A stretch of DNA of 64,000 bases from Sphaerimonospora cavernae (GCF_042435035.1 NZ_JBHMQT010000014.1:1-64000); one strand, 5' to 3'; shown: positions 43,491 to 52,451, counted from the first letter of the stretch. Made by a program: numbers and translations. The notes: generated by a model from the letters alone, not told the origin.

Positions 43491-44827
43491 AGCCGGTCGA
43501 GAGCGCGCTCGCGGCCGAGGACCTCGATCGACTCGAACAGCGGCAGGCCCACGGTCCTGCCGGTGATCGCCACACGCACCGGGGCCTGGGCCTTGCCGAG
43601 CTTGAGCCCGTGGACGGCGCCGACCTCCTCCAGGGAGGACTTCAGCGACTCAGGATCCCAGTTGACCGACTCCAGCCGCTCGGCGTACCCGGCGAGAATC
43701 TCCGCCGCGCCCGGCTTCATGCCCTTGTCCCACGACGCCTGGTCGAAGACGGGCTCTTCGAGGAAGAGGAAGTCGACGTTGGCCGTGACCTCGGACAGGA
43801 CGGCCACCCGGGTCTGCACCAGGGGCGCGACCCTGGCGAACACACTCCGATCCCAGGACGGGTCGAGCCACGGCTCGCAGCGGCCGATGAAGACCTCCAG
43901 CGGCAGCGCCCGGATGTACTCGCCGTTGAACGCGCGCAGCTTCTTCTCGTCGAAGAACGCCGGCGACGGGTTCACGTCCTCCAGCCGGAACAGCGGCATC
44001 ATCTCCGACCACGGCATGATCTCCCGGTCGTCGCCGGGCCCCCAGCCGAGCAGCATGAGGTAGTTGACCATCGCCTCCGCGAGGTAGCCCTCGTCCCGGT
44101 AGGACTCCAGCGCGACCTTGTCACGGCGCTTGGACAGCTTCTGCCGCTTCTCGTTGACGATGACCGGCACGTGCGCCCACACCGGAGGCCGTACGCCGAG
44201 CGCCTCCCACAGGAGCTGCTGCTTGGGCGTGTTCGACAGGTGCTCCTCGGCGCGGACCACGTGGCTGATCCGCATCTCCATGTCGTCGACGACGTTGGCG
44301 AGGATGAACAGCGGCGACCCGTCGCCGCGCACGATGACGAAGTCCTCGATCGACGCGTTCGGGAACTCCACCCGCCCGCGTACCAGGTCGTCCAGCACGG
44401 TCACGCCCGCATCCGGGCTGCGGAACCGTATCGCGCCCTCGGCCAGGCCCAGGTCCCGGCAGTGGCCGTCGTAGCCCTGGTGCTCAGAGCCGGTCCTGGC
44501 CTTCACGTCGTCCCGCGTGCACGTGCAGTGGTAGGCCTTGCCGTCCTTGAGCAGCCGCGCCGCCGCCTCGCGGTGCTGCTGCTCGTAGGCGGACTGGAAA
44601 TAGGGCCCCTCGAAGTTCGGCGAGTCGCCGTTGATGCCGATCCAGGCCAGGGCCGAGATGATCCCCTCGGTCCACTCCGGCCGGTTGCGCGCGGCGTCGG
44701 TGTCCTCGATGCGGAGCACGAACTTGCCGCCGGACTGTTCGGCCAGGGCCCAGTTGAACAGCGCGGAGCGGGCGCCCCCGACATGGAACATGCCGGTGGG
44801 CGAAGGGGCGAAGCGCACCCTAATCAC
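43463..44827 (-). CDS. gltX: Glutamyl-tRNA synthetase
   Basis: 454 residues. Class I motifs: FAPSPTGMFHVGGAR (HIGH equivalent) and KLSKR (KMSKS equivalent). RIEDTD and NGEYIRALP are GluRS features. It lacks the four-Cys zinc site of longer forms. In actinobacteria the enzyme is expected to charge both tRNA-Glu and tRNA-Gln, the latter corrected by GatCAB. GTG 44827 overlaps the stop of the upstream FAH gene by 8 nt (GTGATTAG). Confidence 0.96.
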   Translation of the reverse strand: MIRVRFAPSPTGMFHVGGARSALFNWALAEQSGGKFVLRIEDTDAARNRPEWTEGIISALAWIGINGDSPNFEGPYFQSAYEQQHREAAARLLKDGKAYHCTCTRDDVKARTGSEHQGYDGHCRDLGLAEGAIRFRSPDAGVTVLDDLVRGRVEFPNASIEDFVIVRGDGSPLFILANVVDDMEMRISHVVRAEEHLSNTPKQQLLWEALGVRPPVWAHVPVIVNEKRQKLSKRRDKVALESYRDEGYLAEAMVNYLMLLGWGPGDDREIMPWSEMMPLFRLEDVNPSPAFFDEKKLRAFNGEYIRALPLEVFIGRCEPWLDPSWDRSVFARVAPLVQTRVAVLSEVTANVDFLFLEEPVFDQASWDKGMKPGAAEILAGYAERLESVNWDPESLKSSLEEVGAVHGLKLGKAQAPVRVAITGRTVGLPLFESIEVLGRERALDRLRTALAKLS

Positions 44828-45590
44828 GTGAGATCACCCGGTTAGTGAGAGTTCCGATTCCTTCAATGCCGACGCTCACCTCGTCGCCCACGGACATCGG
44901 GCCGACTCCGGCCGGTGTGCCGGTCAGGACGACGTCGCCGGGCAGCAGGGTCATGACCGCGCTCACGTACGCGATGAGCGCGGGGACGTCATGCAGGAGC
45001 TGGGAGGTGCGCGCGCTCTGCCGCAACTCGCCGTTCAGCGTGGTCGTGAGCGCGAGATCGGCCGGGTCGAGCGAGGTCTCGATCCATGGGCCCAACGGGC
45101 AGAACGTGTCGAACCCCTTGGCCCTCGACCACTGGCCGTCCCTGGACTGCAGGTCCCGTGCGGTCACGTCGTTGGCGCAGGTGTACCCGAAGATCACATC
45201 ATGGGCCCGCTCAGCCGGCACGTCACGGCACAGCCGGCCGATCACGACGGCCAGTTCGCCCTCGTAGTCGACCCGCTGCGACAGCTTCTCCGGATAGGCG
45301 ACGGGCTCCCCCGGCCCGACCACCGAGGTGCTGGGCTTGAGGAAGACGACCGGCTCGGCCGGCGGCTCGCCGCCCATCTCCCTGGCGTGGTCGGCGTAGT
45401 TCTTGCCGATCGCGATGATTTTGCTGGGCAACATCGGTGCGACCAGTCGGACCTCGGCCAGCGGATAGCGCTCGCCGGTGAACTCGACCCCGCCGAAGGG
45501 ATGGCCCGCGACGTGGGCGATCACCTGCTCGCCCTCTTCCACCACCCCGAACGCGACTCCGTCGCCCTTGGAAAACCTCGCGATACGCAC
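44820..45590 (-). CDS. Fumarylacetoacetate hydrolase-family protein
   Basis: 256 residues. FAH C-terminal fold: KIIAIGKNYADHAREMGG, YEGELAVVIG (metal-binding Glu), YTCANDVTARDLQ, KGFDTFCPLGPWI, GDVVLTGTPAGVGPM. Members hydrolyse or hydrate 2-hydroxymuconate or acylpyruvate-type compounds; the exact substrate is unclear. It is upstream of and overlaps gltX, an arrangement common in actinobacteria. Confidence 0.92.
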   Translation of the reverse strand: MRIARFSKGDGVAFGVVEEGEQVIAHVAGHPFGGVEFTGERYPLAEVRLVAPMLPSKIIAIGKNYADHAREMGGEPPAEPVVFLKPSTSVVGPGEPVAYPEKLSQRVDYEGELAVVIGRLCRDVPAERAHDVIFGYTCANDVTARDLQSRDGQWSRAKGFDTFCPLGPWIETSLDPADLALTTTLNGELRQSARTSQLLHDVPALIAYVSAVMTLLPGDVVLTGTPAGVGPMSVGDEVSVGIEGIGTLTNRVISRD

Positions 45591-45715
45591 GTCACGAGCC
45601 TAGTACGCCCGGCCGGTGATCCGTGTCGGAGGCGAGCGGGCCGCGTGCCCCTCCGTATGGTGGTGCTGACTGGCCCGTAACCGGCCACCGAGAACCGAGT
45701 CGTACGGGAGTGCTC

Positions 45716-46081
45716 GTGCCTTCTGTCGTGAAGATCAACGTGCTGACGGTGCCCCAGGAGATGCGGCAGGAGTTGGAGAGGCGGTTCGCCGGCCGGGCGG
45801 GGATGGTCGAGTCGTCCGACGGGTTCGAGTGGTTCGAGCTGCTGCGGCCCGTCGAGGGAACCGACCGCTACCTCGTCTACACGCGCTGGCGGAGCGAGGA
45901 GGACTTCCAACGCTGGCAGCAGAGCCAGGCCTTCCAGGCCGGCCACGCCCAGACTCAGGGCCACGGACACGACCACGGACACGACCACGGGCTGGGCCAT
46001 GGACACGACCAAGGCCCGGCGGCTACGGCCTCCGAACTCTGGTCGTTCGAGGTCATCGAGACCGCCACCCCCAACCCGTGA
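45716..46081 (+). CDS. Antibiotic biosynthesis monooxygenase-domain protein with His-rich loop
   Basis: 121 residues from GTG 45716 (GGGAG five nt before). ABM/ferredoxin-like fold: VVKINVLTVP, GFEWFELLRPVEG, YLVYTRWRSEEDFQRW, LWSFEVIE. Between the last helix and strand lies GHGHDHGHDHGLGHGHD, a His/Gly/Asp loop likely to bind metal. The family includes IsdG/MhuD-type heme-degrading enzymes; whether this one acts on heme is open. Confidence 0.8.
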   Translation: MPSVVKINVLTVPQEMRQELERRFAGRAGMVESSDGFEWFELLRPVEGTDRYLVYTRWRSEEDFQRWQQSQAFQAGHAQTQGHGHDHGHDHGLGHGHDQGPAATASELWSFEVIETATPNP

Positions 46082-46127
46082 TCTTGCCAATTCCGGCAGT
46101 CCGAGACTCAGGGATGTTAACGATGTG

Positions 46128-46152
46128 ATCAATGTGGCTTGACCGCATTGAT
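46128..46152 (+). promoter_or_regulatory. Palindrome upstream of the heparinase-like gene
   Basis: ATCAATG (46128-46134) and CATTGAT (46146-46152) flank TGGCTTGACCG; a possible -35 TTGACC lies inside. Confidence 0.4.
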
Positions 46153-46207
46153 GCGATTCGGACAGCATGGCACTTCCCGTCTTGAATCTGGCCGGAAGGA
46201 ATCTGGC

Positions 46208-47917
46208 GTGCGCGGCCGCACTCAAGTCCTCAGGAAGCACGGCCCGGCTCTGTCCGCCCTGGTCCTTCTGGGCACCGTGTCGCCCTTTGTCCTTCCGGGC
46301 GGTCCGTCGGCGGCCGCCGTGTCGGTGGCGGGCGTGAAACAGACGGCCGAATGTCAGGGCGACTGGCTGCCCGCCACCCCCACCTCTTCGGAGATCATGG
46401 ACGGCAAGCTGTCGTTTCTCGACTTCCCGGCCGTCAGCGTGGGCAAGAACGTCAACTGGCGGATGGATCCGTACCGGAACCGGTCCTGGCAGATGGTCTT
46501 CCAGTCGCTGCGCTGGATGGGCCGGCTGGTCGCCGACTACGAGACGACCGGCAACGGGGAATACCTCAAGCGGGCGGTCGAGATCGCCGAGGACTGGGTG
46601 GCGGACAACCCCTACGGCGGCCGCGGCACCGCCAAGTACGCCTGGGCGGAGCACCCCATCGCACTGCGCGCCCCGGCCCTGGTCTGCCTGAGCCGGCATG
46701 TCAAGGGCTCCTGGCTCACCCGCAGCCTCGCTCAGCACGCGAAGCTGCTGGCCGATCCGAGCAAGTACGAGGCCGGTCACAACCACGGCCTCGACCAGGA
46801 CATCGGTCTGCTGCGGATCGGCTGCCGCTACGGCAACAAGGGCTGGAAGGACCTGGCCCTGCGCCGCATGGTCAAGTCGGCGAAGCTCGATATCGACTCC
46901 GAGGGCGCGCTCATGGAGCAGGCCCCCCGCTACGCGATCTACGTCCATGAGCGGCTCAGGGTCGCGATGGACACGATCGACTACTGCGGGCTGAAGGCGC
47001 CGAGCACGCTGACGCGGCGCTGGAAGAACCTGACGGGGCACATCGCCGCGGCCACCATGCCGAACGGCTACCTGGTGCCCATCGGAGACGGCGGCGCCGA
47101 CGTCCAGCCGACCGGCTTCGACCACGGCAGGAAGACCGTCGAAGTCTTCAAGGCGGGGTACGTCTTCGGCCGCACCGCCTGGGACGACCCGCAGTCGGCG
47201 TACTACTCGATCCGCTTCGGCCCGGGCCAGAAGTTCCACGGGCACGAGGACCACCTGGGCGTGACCTACTACGCCCAGGGCCGCTCCATCCTCACCGAGG
47301 CGGGCTTCCACTCCTACGAGGGCACTCCGTACCGCCGCTGGACGTTGACGCCGGAGGCCCACAACGTGCCGGTAATCGTCGGCAGGAAGTTCCGCGGCCA
47401 CACCGCGTCGCCCCTCACCCGCCGTTCCATCGGCAAGGACCGGCAGTCGTTCACGCTGACCGACCTGGCGTACGGCGTGCGCCGCACCCGATCGGTGCTG
47501 GTCAATCATCACGATGACCTGATGGCCGTCCTCGACACCGGGGACGGGAAGCTGCGGAACCTGTGGCACTTCGACCCGGCGTTGAAGGTCGTGGCCGCAG
47601 AGGGGGGACGGATCGTGGTGGCGGACGGCGACTGGCGCGCCACGCTCGTCCAGCTCGCCATGCCGTCATGCCGGCCGATCGGGGGGCAGCGGGTGGTCAG
47701 CGGGCAGACCAGCCCCTACCAGGGGTGGATCTCGCCCTCCTACATGAAGAAGGTGCCCGCCCCCGCGGTGGTATCCCCCGCGGCCGGGGCACTGCTGACG
47801 GTCATCGTGCCCGGCACGGACAAGCCGAGCGTCACCTGCTCGGGCCGCACCGTGGTCGTCCAGACCTCCGGCGGCTCGGTGACCCTGCGGGTGGGCGCCT
47901 CGGGCACCCTGTCCTGA
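46208..47917 (+). CDS. Secreted heparinase II/III-family polysaccharide lyase
   Basis: 569 residues from GTG 46208 (AAGGAATCTGGC upstream). Signal peptide ending near SAAAVSVAG. An all-helical (alpha/alpha) part with WMGRLVADYETTGNGEYL and AGHNHGLDQDIGLL is followed by a beta domain (SIRFGPGQKFHGHEDHLGVTYYAQGRSILTEAGFHSY), the heparinase II/III layout with HGHEDH as likely catalytic/metal site. It probably cleaves an acidic polysaccharide outside the cell; the substrate is unknown. Similar proteins occur next to exopolysaccharide genes. Confidence 0.85.
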   Translation: MRGRTQVLRKHGPALSALVLLGTVSPFVLPGGPSAAAVSVAGVKQTAECQGDWLPATPTSSEIMDGKLSFLDFPAVSVGKNVNWRMDPYRNRSWQMVFQSLRWMGRLVADYETTGNGEYLKRAVEIAEDWVADNPYGGRGTAKYAWAEHPIALRAPALVCLSRHVKGSWLTRSLAQHAKLLADPSKYEAGHNHGLDQDIGLLRIGCRYGNKGWKDLALRRMVKSAKLDIDSEGALMEQAPRYAIYVHERLRVAMDTIDYCGLKAPSTLTRRWKNLTGHIAAATMPNGYLVPIGDGGADVQPTGFDHGRKTVEVFKAGYVFGRTAWDDPQSAYYSIRFGPGQKFHGHEDHLGVTYYAQGRSILTEAGFHSYEGTPYRRWTLTPEAHNVPVIVGRKFRGHTASPLTRRSIGKDRQSFTLTDLAYGVRRTRSVLVNHHDDLMAVLDTGDGKLRNLWHFDPALKVVAAEGGRIVVADGDWRATLVQLAMPSCRPIGGQRVVSGQTSPYQGWISPSYMKKVPAPAVVSPAAGALLTVIVPGTDKPSVTCSGRTVVVQTSGGSVTLRVGASGTLS

Positions 47918-47927
47918 CGATCAGCCA

Positions 47928-47957
47928 CGGGCCTGCCTGTCCGGACAGGCAGGCCCG
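47928..47957. terminator. 30-bp perfect palindrome between convergent genes
   Basis: GGGCCTGCCTGTCC and its exact complement, with no loop bases, between the heparinase-like gene and cimA; bidirectional terminator. Confidence 0.75.
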
Positions 47958-47987
47958 GGAGAACCGCGCTCAGCTACACCATCACTG

Positions 47988-49589
47988 TCATGCGTGGTGC
48001 CCCGCACGGAGGAGTCCGTACGTCACGGCCTGCTCCAGGGCCTGCCAGGACGCCTCGATGATGTTCTCGTCGACGCCGACGGTGGCCCAGTCGCCGGTCG
48101 AGTCGCTGGACGTGATCAGAACACGGGTGATCGCGCCGGTGCCGTGCGTCCCTTCCAGGATGCGGACCTTGAAGTCGATGAGCTGGACGGCGGCGAGCTC
48201 GGGATAGAGCTTCTCCAGGGCCAGCCGTACCGCCTTGTCCAGGGCGTTGACCGGGCCGTTGCCCTCGCCGGTCGCCACGATCCGCTCGCCCTTGGCATGG
48301 AGTTTCACCGTGGCCTCGCTCACGACCTCGAAGGTCGCCGCACCGGTGAGGGGGTCGACGACGGGGCGGCGTTCGACGATGACCCGCCAGGACTCGACGG
48401 TGAAGTACCGCTTGCGCTCACCGGCGACGGTGTCGCGGAGCAGCAGCTCGAAGGAGGCGTCGGCGGCCTCGAAGGTGTGCCCGCGCGACTCCAGGTCCTT
48501 GACCCGCTCGACCAGCTCGCGGGACTGCTCCCCGGTCAGCTGGTAGCCCAGCTCGCGGCCCTTGAGCTCCACCGAGGCGCGGCCGGCCATGTCGGAGACC
48601 AGCATGCGCATGTCGTTGCCGACCATGGCGGGATCGATGTGCTGGTAGAGGTTGGGGTCCACCTTGATCGCCGAGGCGTGCAACCCGGCCTTGTGGGCGA
48701 AGGCCGAGGTCCCCACATAGGGCTGATGCGAGTTGGGCGTGACGTTGGTGACCTCGGTGATCGCATGGGCGATGCGCGTCATGTCGGCCAGCGCCTGGGG
48801 CGGTACGAGATCGAATCCCCGCTTGAGCTGGAGGTTGGCCACCACCGTGAAGAGGTTGGCATTGCCCGAGCGCTCGCCGTACCCGTTGGCGCATCCCTGC
48901 ACGTGGGTGGCGCCGGCCTTCACCGCGGCCAGGGTGTTGGCCACCGCGCAGCCGGTGTCGTCGTGACAGTGGATCCCGATCCGCGCCCCCGTGGCGGTCG
49001 CCTCGTGGACGACCTCGGCGAGCTCGTCGGGGAGCATGCCGCCGTTGGTGTCGCACAGCGCCACCACGTCGGCGCCGGCCTCGGCCGCGGTGCGCAGCAC
49101 CTCGAGCGCGTAGGCGCGGTTGGAGCGGTACCCGTCGAAGAAATGTTCGGCGTCCAAGAAGACGCGCCGGCCCTCCGCACGAAGGTGGGAGACCGTGTCG
49201 CGGATCATCGCGAGGTTCTCCTCCAGTGTCGTGCGGAGGGCCAGCTCCACGTGCCGGTCATGGCTCTTGGCGACGAGCGTCACGACCGGCGCTCCGGATT
49301 CGCGCAGGGCGGCCACCAGCGGATCGTCGGCGGCCTTCACACCGGCCCGGCGGGTCGCGCCGAACGCGGCGAGCTGCGCGTGCCCCAGGTCGAGCTCGGT
49401 CTGAGCCCGCCTGAAGAACTCGGTGTCCTTGGGGTTGGCGCCCGGCCAGCCACCCTCGATGAAGCCGACGCCCAGACCGTCCAGGTGCCGAGCGATCGCC
49501 AGCTTGTCGGCGACTGACAGGTTCAGCCCCTCCTGCTGGGCTCCGTCACGGAGCGTCGTGTCGTACACGTGGAAGCCGTCGTCGGTCAT
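47988..49589 (-). CDS. cimA: (R)-citramalate synthase / 2-isopropylmalate synthase-family enzyme
   Basis: 533 residues. HMGL-like TIM barrel: YDTTLRDGAQQEGLNLS, GGWPGANPKDTEFF, LCDTNGGMLPDEL, IHCHDDTGCAVANTLAAV (metal His), and GNANLFTVVANLQLK. The C-terminal LeuA allosteric domain ends in ITRVLITSSD. Citramalate synthases of the CimA type make isoleucine precursors from pyruvate and acetyl-CoA. ATG 49589 has GAAGGAGACGAAGAG before it. A leader peptide plus terminator lie upstream. Confidence 0.9.
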   Translation of the reverse strand: MTDDGFHVYDTTLRDGAQQEGLNLSVADKLAIARHLDGLGVGFIEGGWPGANPKDTEFFRRAQTELDLGHAQLAAFGATRRAGVKAADDPLVAALRESGAPVVTLVAKSHDRHVELALRTTLEENLAMIRDTVSHLRAEGRRVFLDAEHFFDGYRSNRAYALEVLRTAAEAGADVVALCDTNGGMLPDELAEVVHEATATGARIGIHCHDDTGCAVANTLAAVKAGATHVQGCANGYGERSGNANLFTVVANLQLKRGFDLVPPQALADMTRIAHAITEVTNVTPNSHQPYVGTSAFAHKAGLHASAIKVDPNLYQHIDPAMVGNDMRMLVSDMAGRASVELKGRELGYQLTGEQSRELVERVKDLESRGHTFEAADASFELLLRDTVAGERKRYFTVESWRVIVERRPVVDPLTGAATFEVVSEATVKLHAKGERIVATGEGNGPVNALDKAVRLALEKLYPELAAVQLIDFKVRILEGTHGTGAITRVLITSSDSTGDWATVGVDENIIEASWQALEQAVTYGLLRAGHHA

Positions 49590-49642
49590 CTCTTCGTCTC
49601 CTTCGCGGGTCCGTCGTCGCCGCGCGCCCATCGGCCCCAAAC

Positions 49643-49672
49643 AAAAAGACCCCTCACGGACGTGAGAGGTCT
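49643..49672 (-). terminator. Attenuator-like terminator upstream of cimA
   Basis: AGACC-T-CTCACG-TC-CGTGAG-G-GGTCT with TTTTTGTTT immediately after, ending 54 nt before the cimA ATG. It stands between the leader peptide and the structural gene. Confidence 0.8.
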
Positions 49673-49707
49673 GCGCGCCGGCGTTGTCCCTTTAGTGGCC
49701 GGCGCGC
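49673..49707 (-). promoter_or_regulatory. Upstream stem of the cimA attenuator
   Basis: GCGCGCCGGC / GCCGGCGCGC 10-bp perfect arms. The 5' arm overlaps the leader peptide's Arg-Arg-Ala-Gly codons; the 3' arm abuts the terminator. Confidence 0.65.
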
Positions 49708-49736
49708 CTGCCGATAATGAGCAGACCGTAGAACAT
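49692..49736 (-). CDS. cimA leader peptide MFYGLLIIGRRAGH
   Basis: 14 codons with CTG CTC ATT ATC (Leu-Leu-Ile-Ile) in succession, followed at once by stem-loop structures and an intrinsic terminator. A weak AGG lies six nt before the ATG. This is the layout of ribosome-mediated attenuation, sensing charged tRNA-Leu and tRNA-Ile. Confidence 0.65.
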   Translation of the reverse strand: MFYGLLIIGRRAGH

Positions 49737-49859
49737 GGTGCCTAGGAGTCTGCCACATGCTCCCAGCCTCTGGCACATCGATCTCAGAGTACGAGACGCG
49801 GACGAGTGCTCCGACCACGCTTCGCCCGCTCGCGAACGGCCATGGTTAGTGTGGTTCGC

Positions 49860-50513
49860 ATGAAGGTCGCCGAGTTCATCGATACCGCAGTGGCCGAATA
49901 CACCATCGCGCACACCACCCCGCCCGACGATCTGCTCCGCGTCCTCACGGAGGAGACGCACCGGCTCGTCGGCGACGACATCACCATGCAGATCTCCCCC
50001 GAGCAGGGCACGCTGCTCACCATGCTCGTGAGCCTCGTCGGGGCCCGCCGGGCCGTCGAGGTCGGCACTTTCACCGGCTACTCGTCGATCTGCATCGCCA
50101 GGGGCATGCCGGCGGACGGCCGCCTCATCGCCTGTGACGTCAGCGAGGAATGGACGTCCGTTGCCCAGCGGTACTGGGACAAGGCGGGCGTCTCGGACAG
50201 GGTCGAGCTTCGTCTCGGGCCGGCCGCCGAAACACTTCGGTCCATGCCCCGCGGGGAGTGGATCGACTTCGCCTTCATCGACGCCGACAAGGCCGGCTAC
50301 CCCGTCTACTACGAGGAGCTCCTCGTACGGCTCAGGCCGGGCGGGCTGATCGCCGTGGACAACACCCTGCAGGAGGGCGAGATCGTCGACCCGGCCGCCG
50401 GGGGCAACGTGCCCGGGATGCGGGCGTTCAACGACCTGGTCACCGCCGATCCGCGGGTGACCAGCGTCCTGCTCCCCTTCGCCGACGGACTCACCCTCGT
50501 CCGCAAGAACTGA
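49860..50513 (+). CDS. SAM-dependent O-methyltransferase (class I, CCoAMT-like)
   Basis: 217 residues. EVGTFTGYSSICIARGM (SAM loop), DFAFIDADKAGYPVYYEE (metal/catalytic Asp) and AVDNTLQEGEIVD are motifs of the caffeoyl-CoA/catechol O-methyltransferase family. ATG 49860 has no ribosome-binding site; TTAGTGT a few nt upstream may serve as -10 of a leaderless transcript. Substrate unknown. Confidence 0.88.
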   Translation: MKVAEFIDTAVAEYTIAHTTPPDDLLRVLTEETHRLVGDDITMQISPEQGTLLTMLVSLVGARRAVEVGTFTGYSSICIARGMPADGRLIACDVSEEWTSVAQRYWDKAGVSDRVELRLGPAAETLRSMPRGEWIDFAFIDADKAGYPVYYEELLVRLRPGGLIAVDNTLQEGEIVDPAAGGNVPGMRAFNDLVTADPRVTSVLLPFADGLTLVRKN

Positions 50514-50607
50514 CTTTCGAAACCCCGGCGGGCGCCACGCTTTGTGACTACCTTATGTCCTGAGTCAATCACGTTGCGTTTTCCCGCCGGGAGGGGATGA
50601 TGTTCCC

Positions 50608-51198
50608 ATGGCCAAGGTCCTGGATCGACCCACGACATCAGCGGAGCAGGCGAGGCGAGCGACGCTTCTTCGCTACTATCGGGACGTATGTGATCTTCTC
50701 CCAAACGCAAGGGTGGAGATCATCAACGGCCGGATCGTGGTGAGCGACGTGCCGACCGGAGAGCACAACGACATCATCTCCCGACTCATTCTCCAGATCG
50801 TGGCCCTGGTCGCGACCCGTGACTGGAGCCTGTGGACCAACATCAAACTCTTTCTCGGCCCACAGGTCGACCGCTACATCCCCGACCTCGCGATCGTGCC
50901 GCCGGACCGGCGGATGTGGGGCGAGGACGAGGTCTACGGCGACAGCACGCTCCTCGTGGTGGAGGCCGTCTCCAGGAGCAGCATCAATGACGATCATCTG
51001 GTGAAGCCGAAGAACTGCGCCATCGCGGGAGTACCGCTCTACCTGGTGATCGACCCGCTGGAAGGCAGAGTCAGGCTGCTCAGTCATCCGAGCGAGGCCG
51101 GATACACCCGCGAGGTCACCGTGAAGTTCGGCGACTCACTGGAGTTGCCGGAGCCGTGGGATCTGACGATCGACACGGGCAAGCTGATCGAGGCATGA
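50608..51198 (+). CDS. Uma2/DUF820-family nuclease-like protein
   Basis: 196 residues. NARVEIINGRIVVSDVPTGEHNDIIS, YIPDLAIVPP and LLVVEAVSRSS.. follow the DUF820 (PD-(D/E)XK-fold) pattern, abundant in actinobacteria and cyanobacteria. Biological role unknown; often found as scattered single genes. Confidence 0.85.
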   Translation: MAKVLDRPTTSAEQARRATLLRYYRDVCDLLPNARVEIINGRIVVSDVPTGEHNDIISRLILQIVALVATRDWSLWTNIKLFLGPQVDRYIPDLAIVPPDRRMWGEDEVYGDSTLLVVEAVSRSSINDDHLVKPKNCAIAGVPLYLVIDPLEGRVRLLSHPSEAGYTREVTVKFGDSLELPEPWDLTIDTGKLIEA

Positions 51199-51221
51199 GC
51201 CGTACGAGACGACTGAACGAG

Positions 51222-51250
51222 GGCCCGGCCGGATGGTTCCGGGCCGGGCC
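51222..51250. terminator. Bidirectional terminator between the Uma2 gene and ilvE
   Basis: GGCCCGGCCGGA / TCCGGGCCGGGCC, then TGTTCC. Confidence 0.7.
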
Positions 51251-51270
51251 TGTTCCGTGGTTTCGGGGAA

Positions 51271-52362
51271 TCAGCAGATCTTGTGGATCCAGTCGCGGGT
51301 GTCGGGGCGGGAGCCGTACTGAATGCCGACGAGCTCCTCGCGGATCCTCATGGTGACCGGGCCGGGGGTGCCGTCGCCCACGGCCCAGCCGCGGTCGGCG
51401 CCCTTGACGGAGCCCACGGGGGTGACCACGGCCGCCGTGCCGCACGCGAAGACCTCGGTGAGCTCGCCCGACTCGCAGGCCGACTGCCAGTCCTCGATCG
51501 AGATCTTGCCCTCCTCCGGCCGGAGGCCGAGCTCGGCGGCGATGCTGAGGATCGAGTCGCGGGTGATGCCCGGCAGCAGAGTGCCGGTGAGCGTGGGGGT
51601 GACCAGGCGGTCGCCGAAGACGAAGAAGAGGTTCATCCCGCCCATCTCCTCGACCCAGCGATGCTCGAAGGCGTCGAGCCAGACGACCTGGTCGCAGCCC
51701 TCCTGGACGGCCTGACGCTGGGCGACGAAGGCGGCGGCGTAGTTGCCGCCGCACTTGGCGAAGCCGGTCCCGCCGGGAGCGGCCCGGGTGAACTCGGTGG
51801 ACAGCCAGACCGAGACGGGCTTGACGCCGCCGGAGAAGTACGAGGCGGCGGGCGAGGCGATCACCATGTACTTGTAGGTCCTCGACGGGTGGTTCACCCC
51901 GAGCGCCGCCTGCGTCGCGATCATGAAGGGCCGCAGGTAGAGGCTGTGGCCGTCGGTGGTCGGCACCCACTCGCGGTCGGTCTGCACGAGCAGCTCCAGC
52001 GACTGGACGAACGCGTCCTCGGGCAGCTCGGGCATGGCCATCCTGGCCGCGGACCTGTTGAAGCGCGCCGCGTTGGCGTGCGGCCGGAAGGCGACGATCG
52101 AACCGCCCGACTGCCGGTACGCCTTGAGCCCCTCGAACAGTTCCTGCGCGTAATGGAAGACCGACGTCGCGGGATCGAGAACCAGCGGGCCGTACGGTTG
52201 GAGCCGGGCGTCGTGCCAGCCGCGCCCCTCGGTCCAGTCGATCGAGATCATGTGGTCGGTGAAGAACTGCCCGAAGCCGGGGTTCGCCAATACTTCCTCA
52301 CGCTCCCCCGCGCTGCGGGCTCGCGGATTGAGCTGCACATCGAAGCTGAGCTGAGTGGTCAT
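51271..52362 (-). CDS. ilvE: Branched-chain amino acid aminotransferase
   Basis: 363 residues. QELFEGLKAYR, FRPHANAARFN, KCGGNYAAAFVAQRQA (PLP lysine in fold type IV) and ELTEVFACGTAAVVTPVG are IlvE motifs. It performs the last step of Leu, Ile and Val synthesis. ATG 52362 is preferred (AAAAGGATCTTC upstream); an in-frame ATG 13 codons earlier (52401) is possible. Confidence 0.95.
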   Translation of the reverse strand: MTTQLSFDVQLNPRARSAGEREEVLANPGFGQFFTDHMISIDWTEGRGWHDARLQPYGPLVLDPATSVFHYAQELFEGLKAYRQSGGSIVAFRPHANAARFNRSAARMAMPELPEDAFVQSLELLVQTDREWVPTTDGHSLYLRPFMIATQAALGVNHPSRTYKYMVIASPAASYFSGGVKPVSVWLSTEFTRAAPGGTGFAKCGGNYAAAFVAQRQAVQEGCDQVVWLDAFEHRWVEEMGGMNLFFVFGDRLVTPTLTGTLLPGITRDSILSIAAELGLRPEEGKISIEDWQSACESGELTEVFACGTAAVVTPVGSVKGADRGWAVGDGTPGPVTMRIREELVGIQYGSRPDTRDWIHKIC

Positions 52363-52451
52363 GGCGAAGATCCTTTTCTCGACGTCGTCGTCACGGTTCA
52401 TTGTGCGGCGACGACCTGTCTAACGGAAAACTACGGCATCGGGCAGGTATG

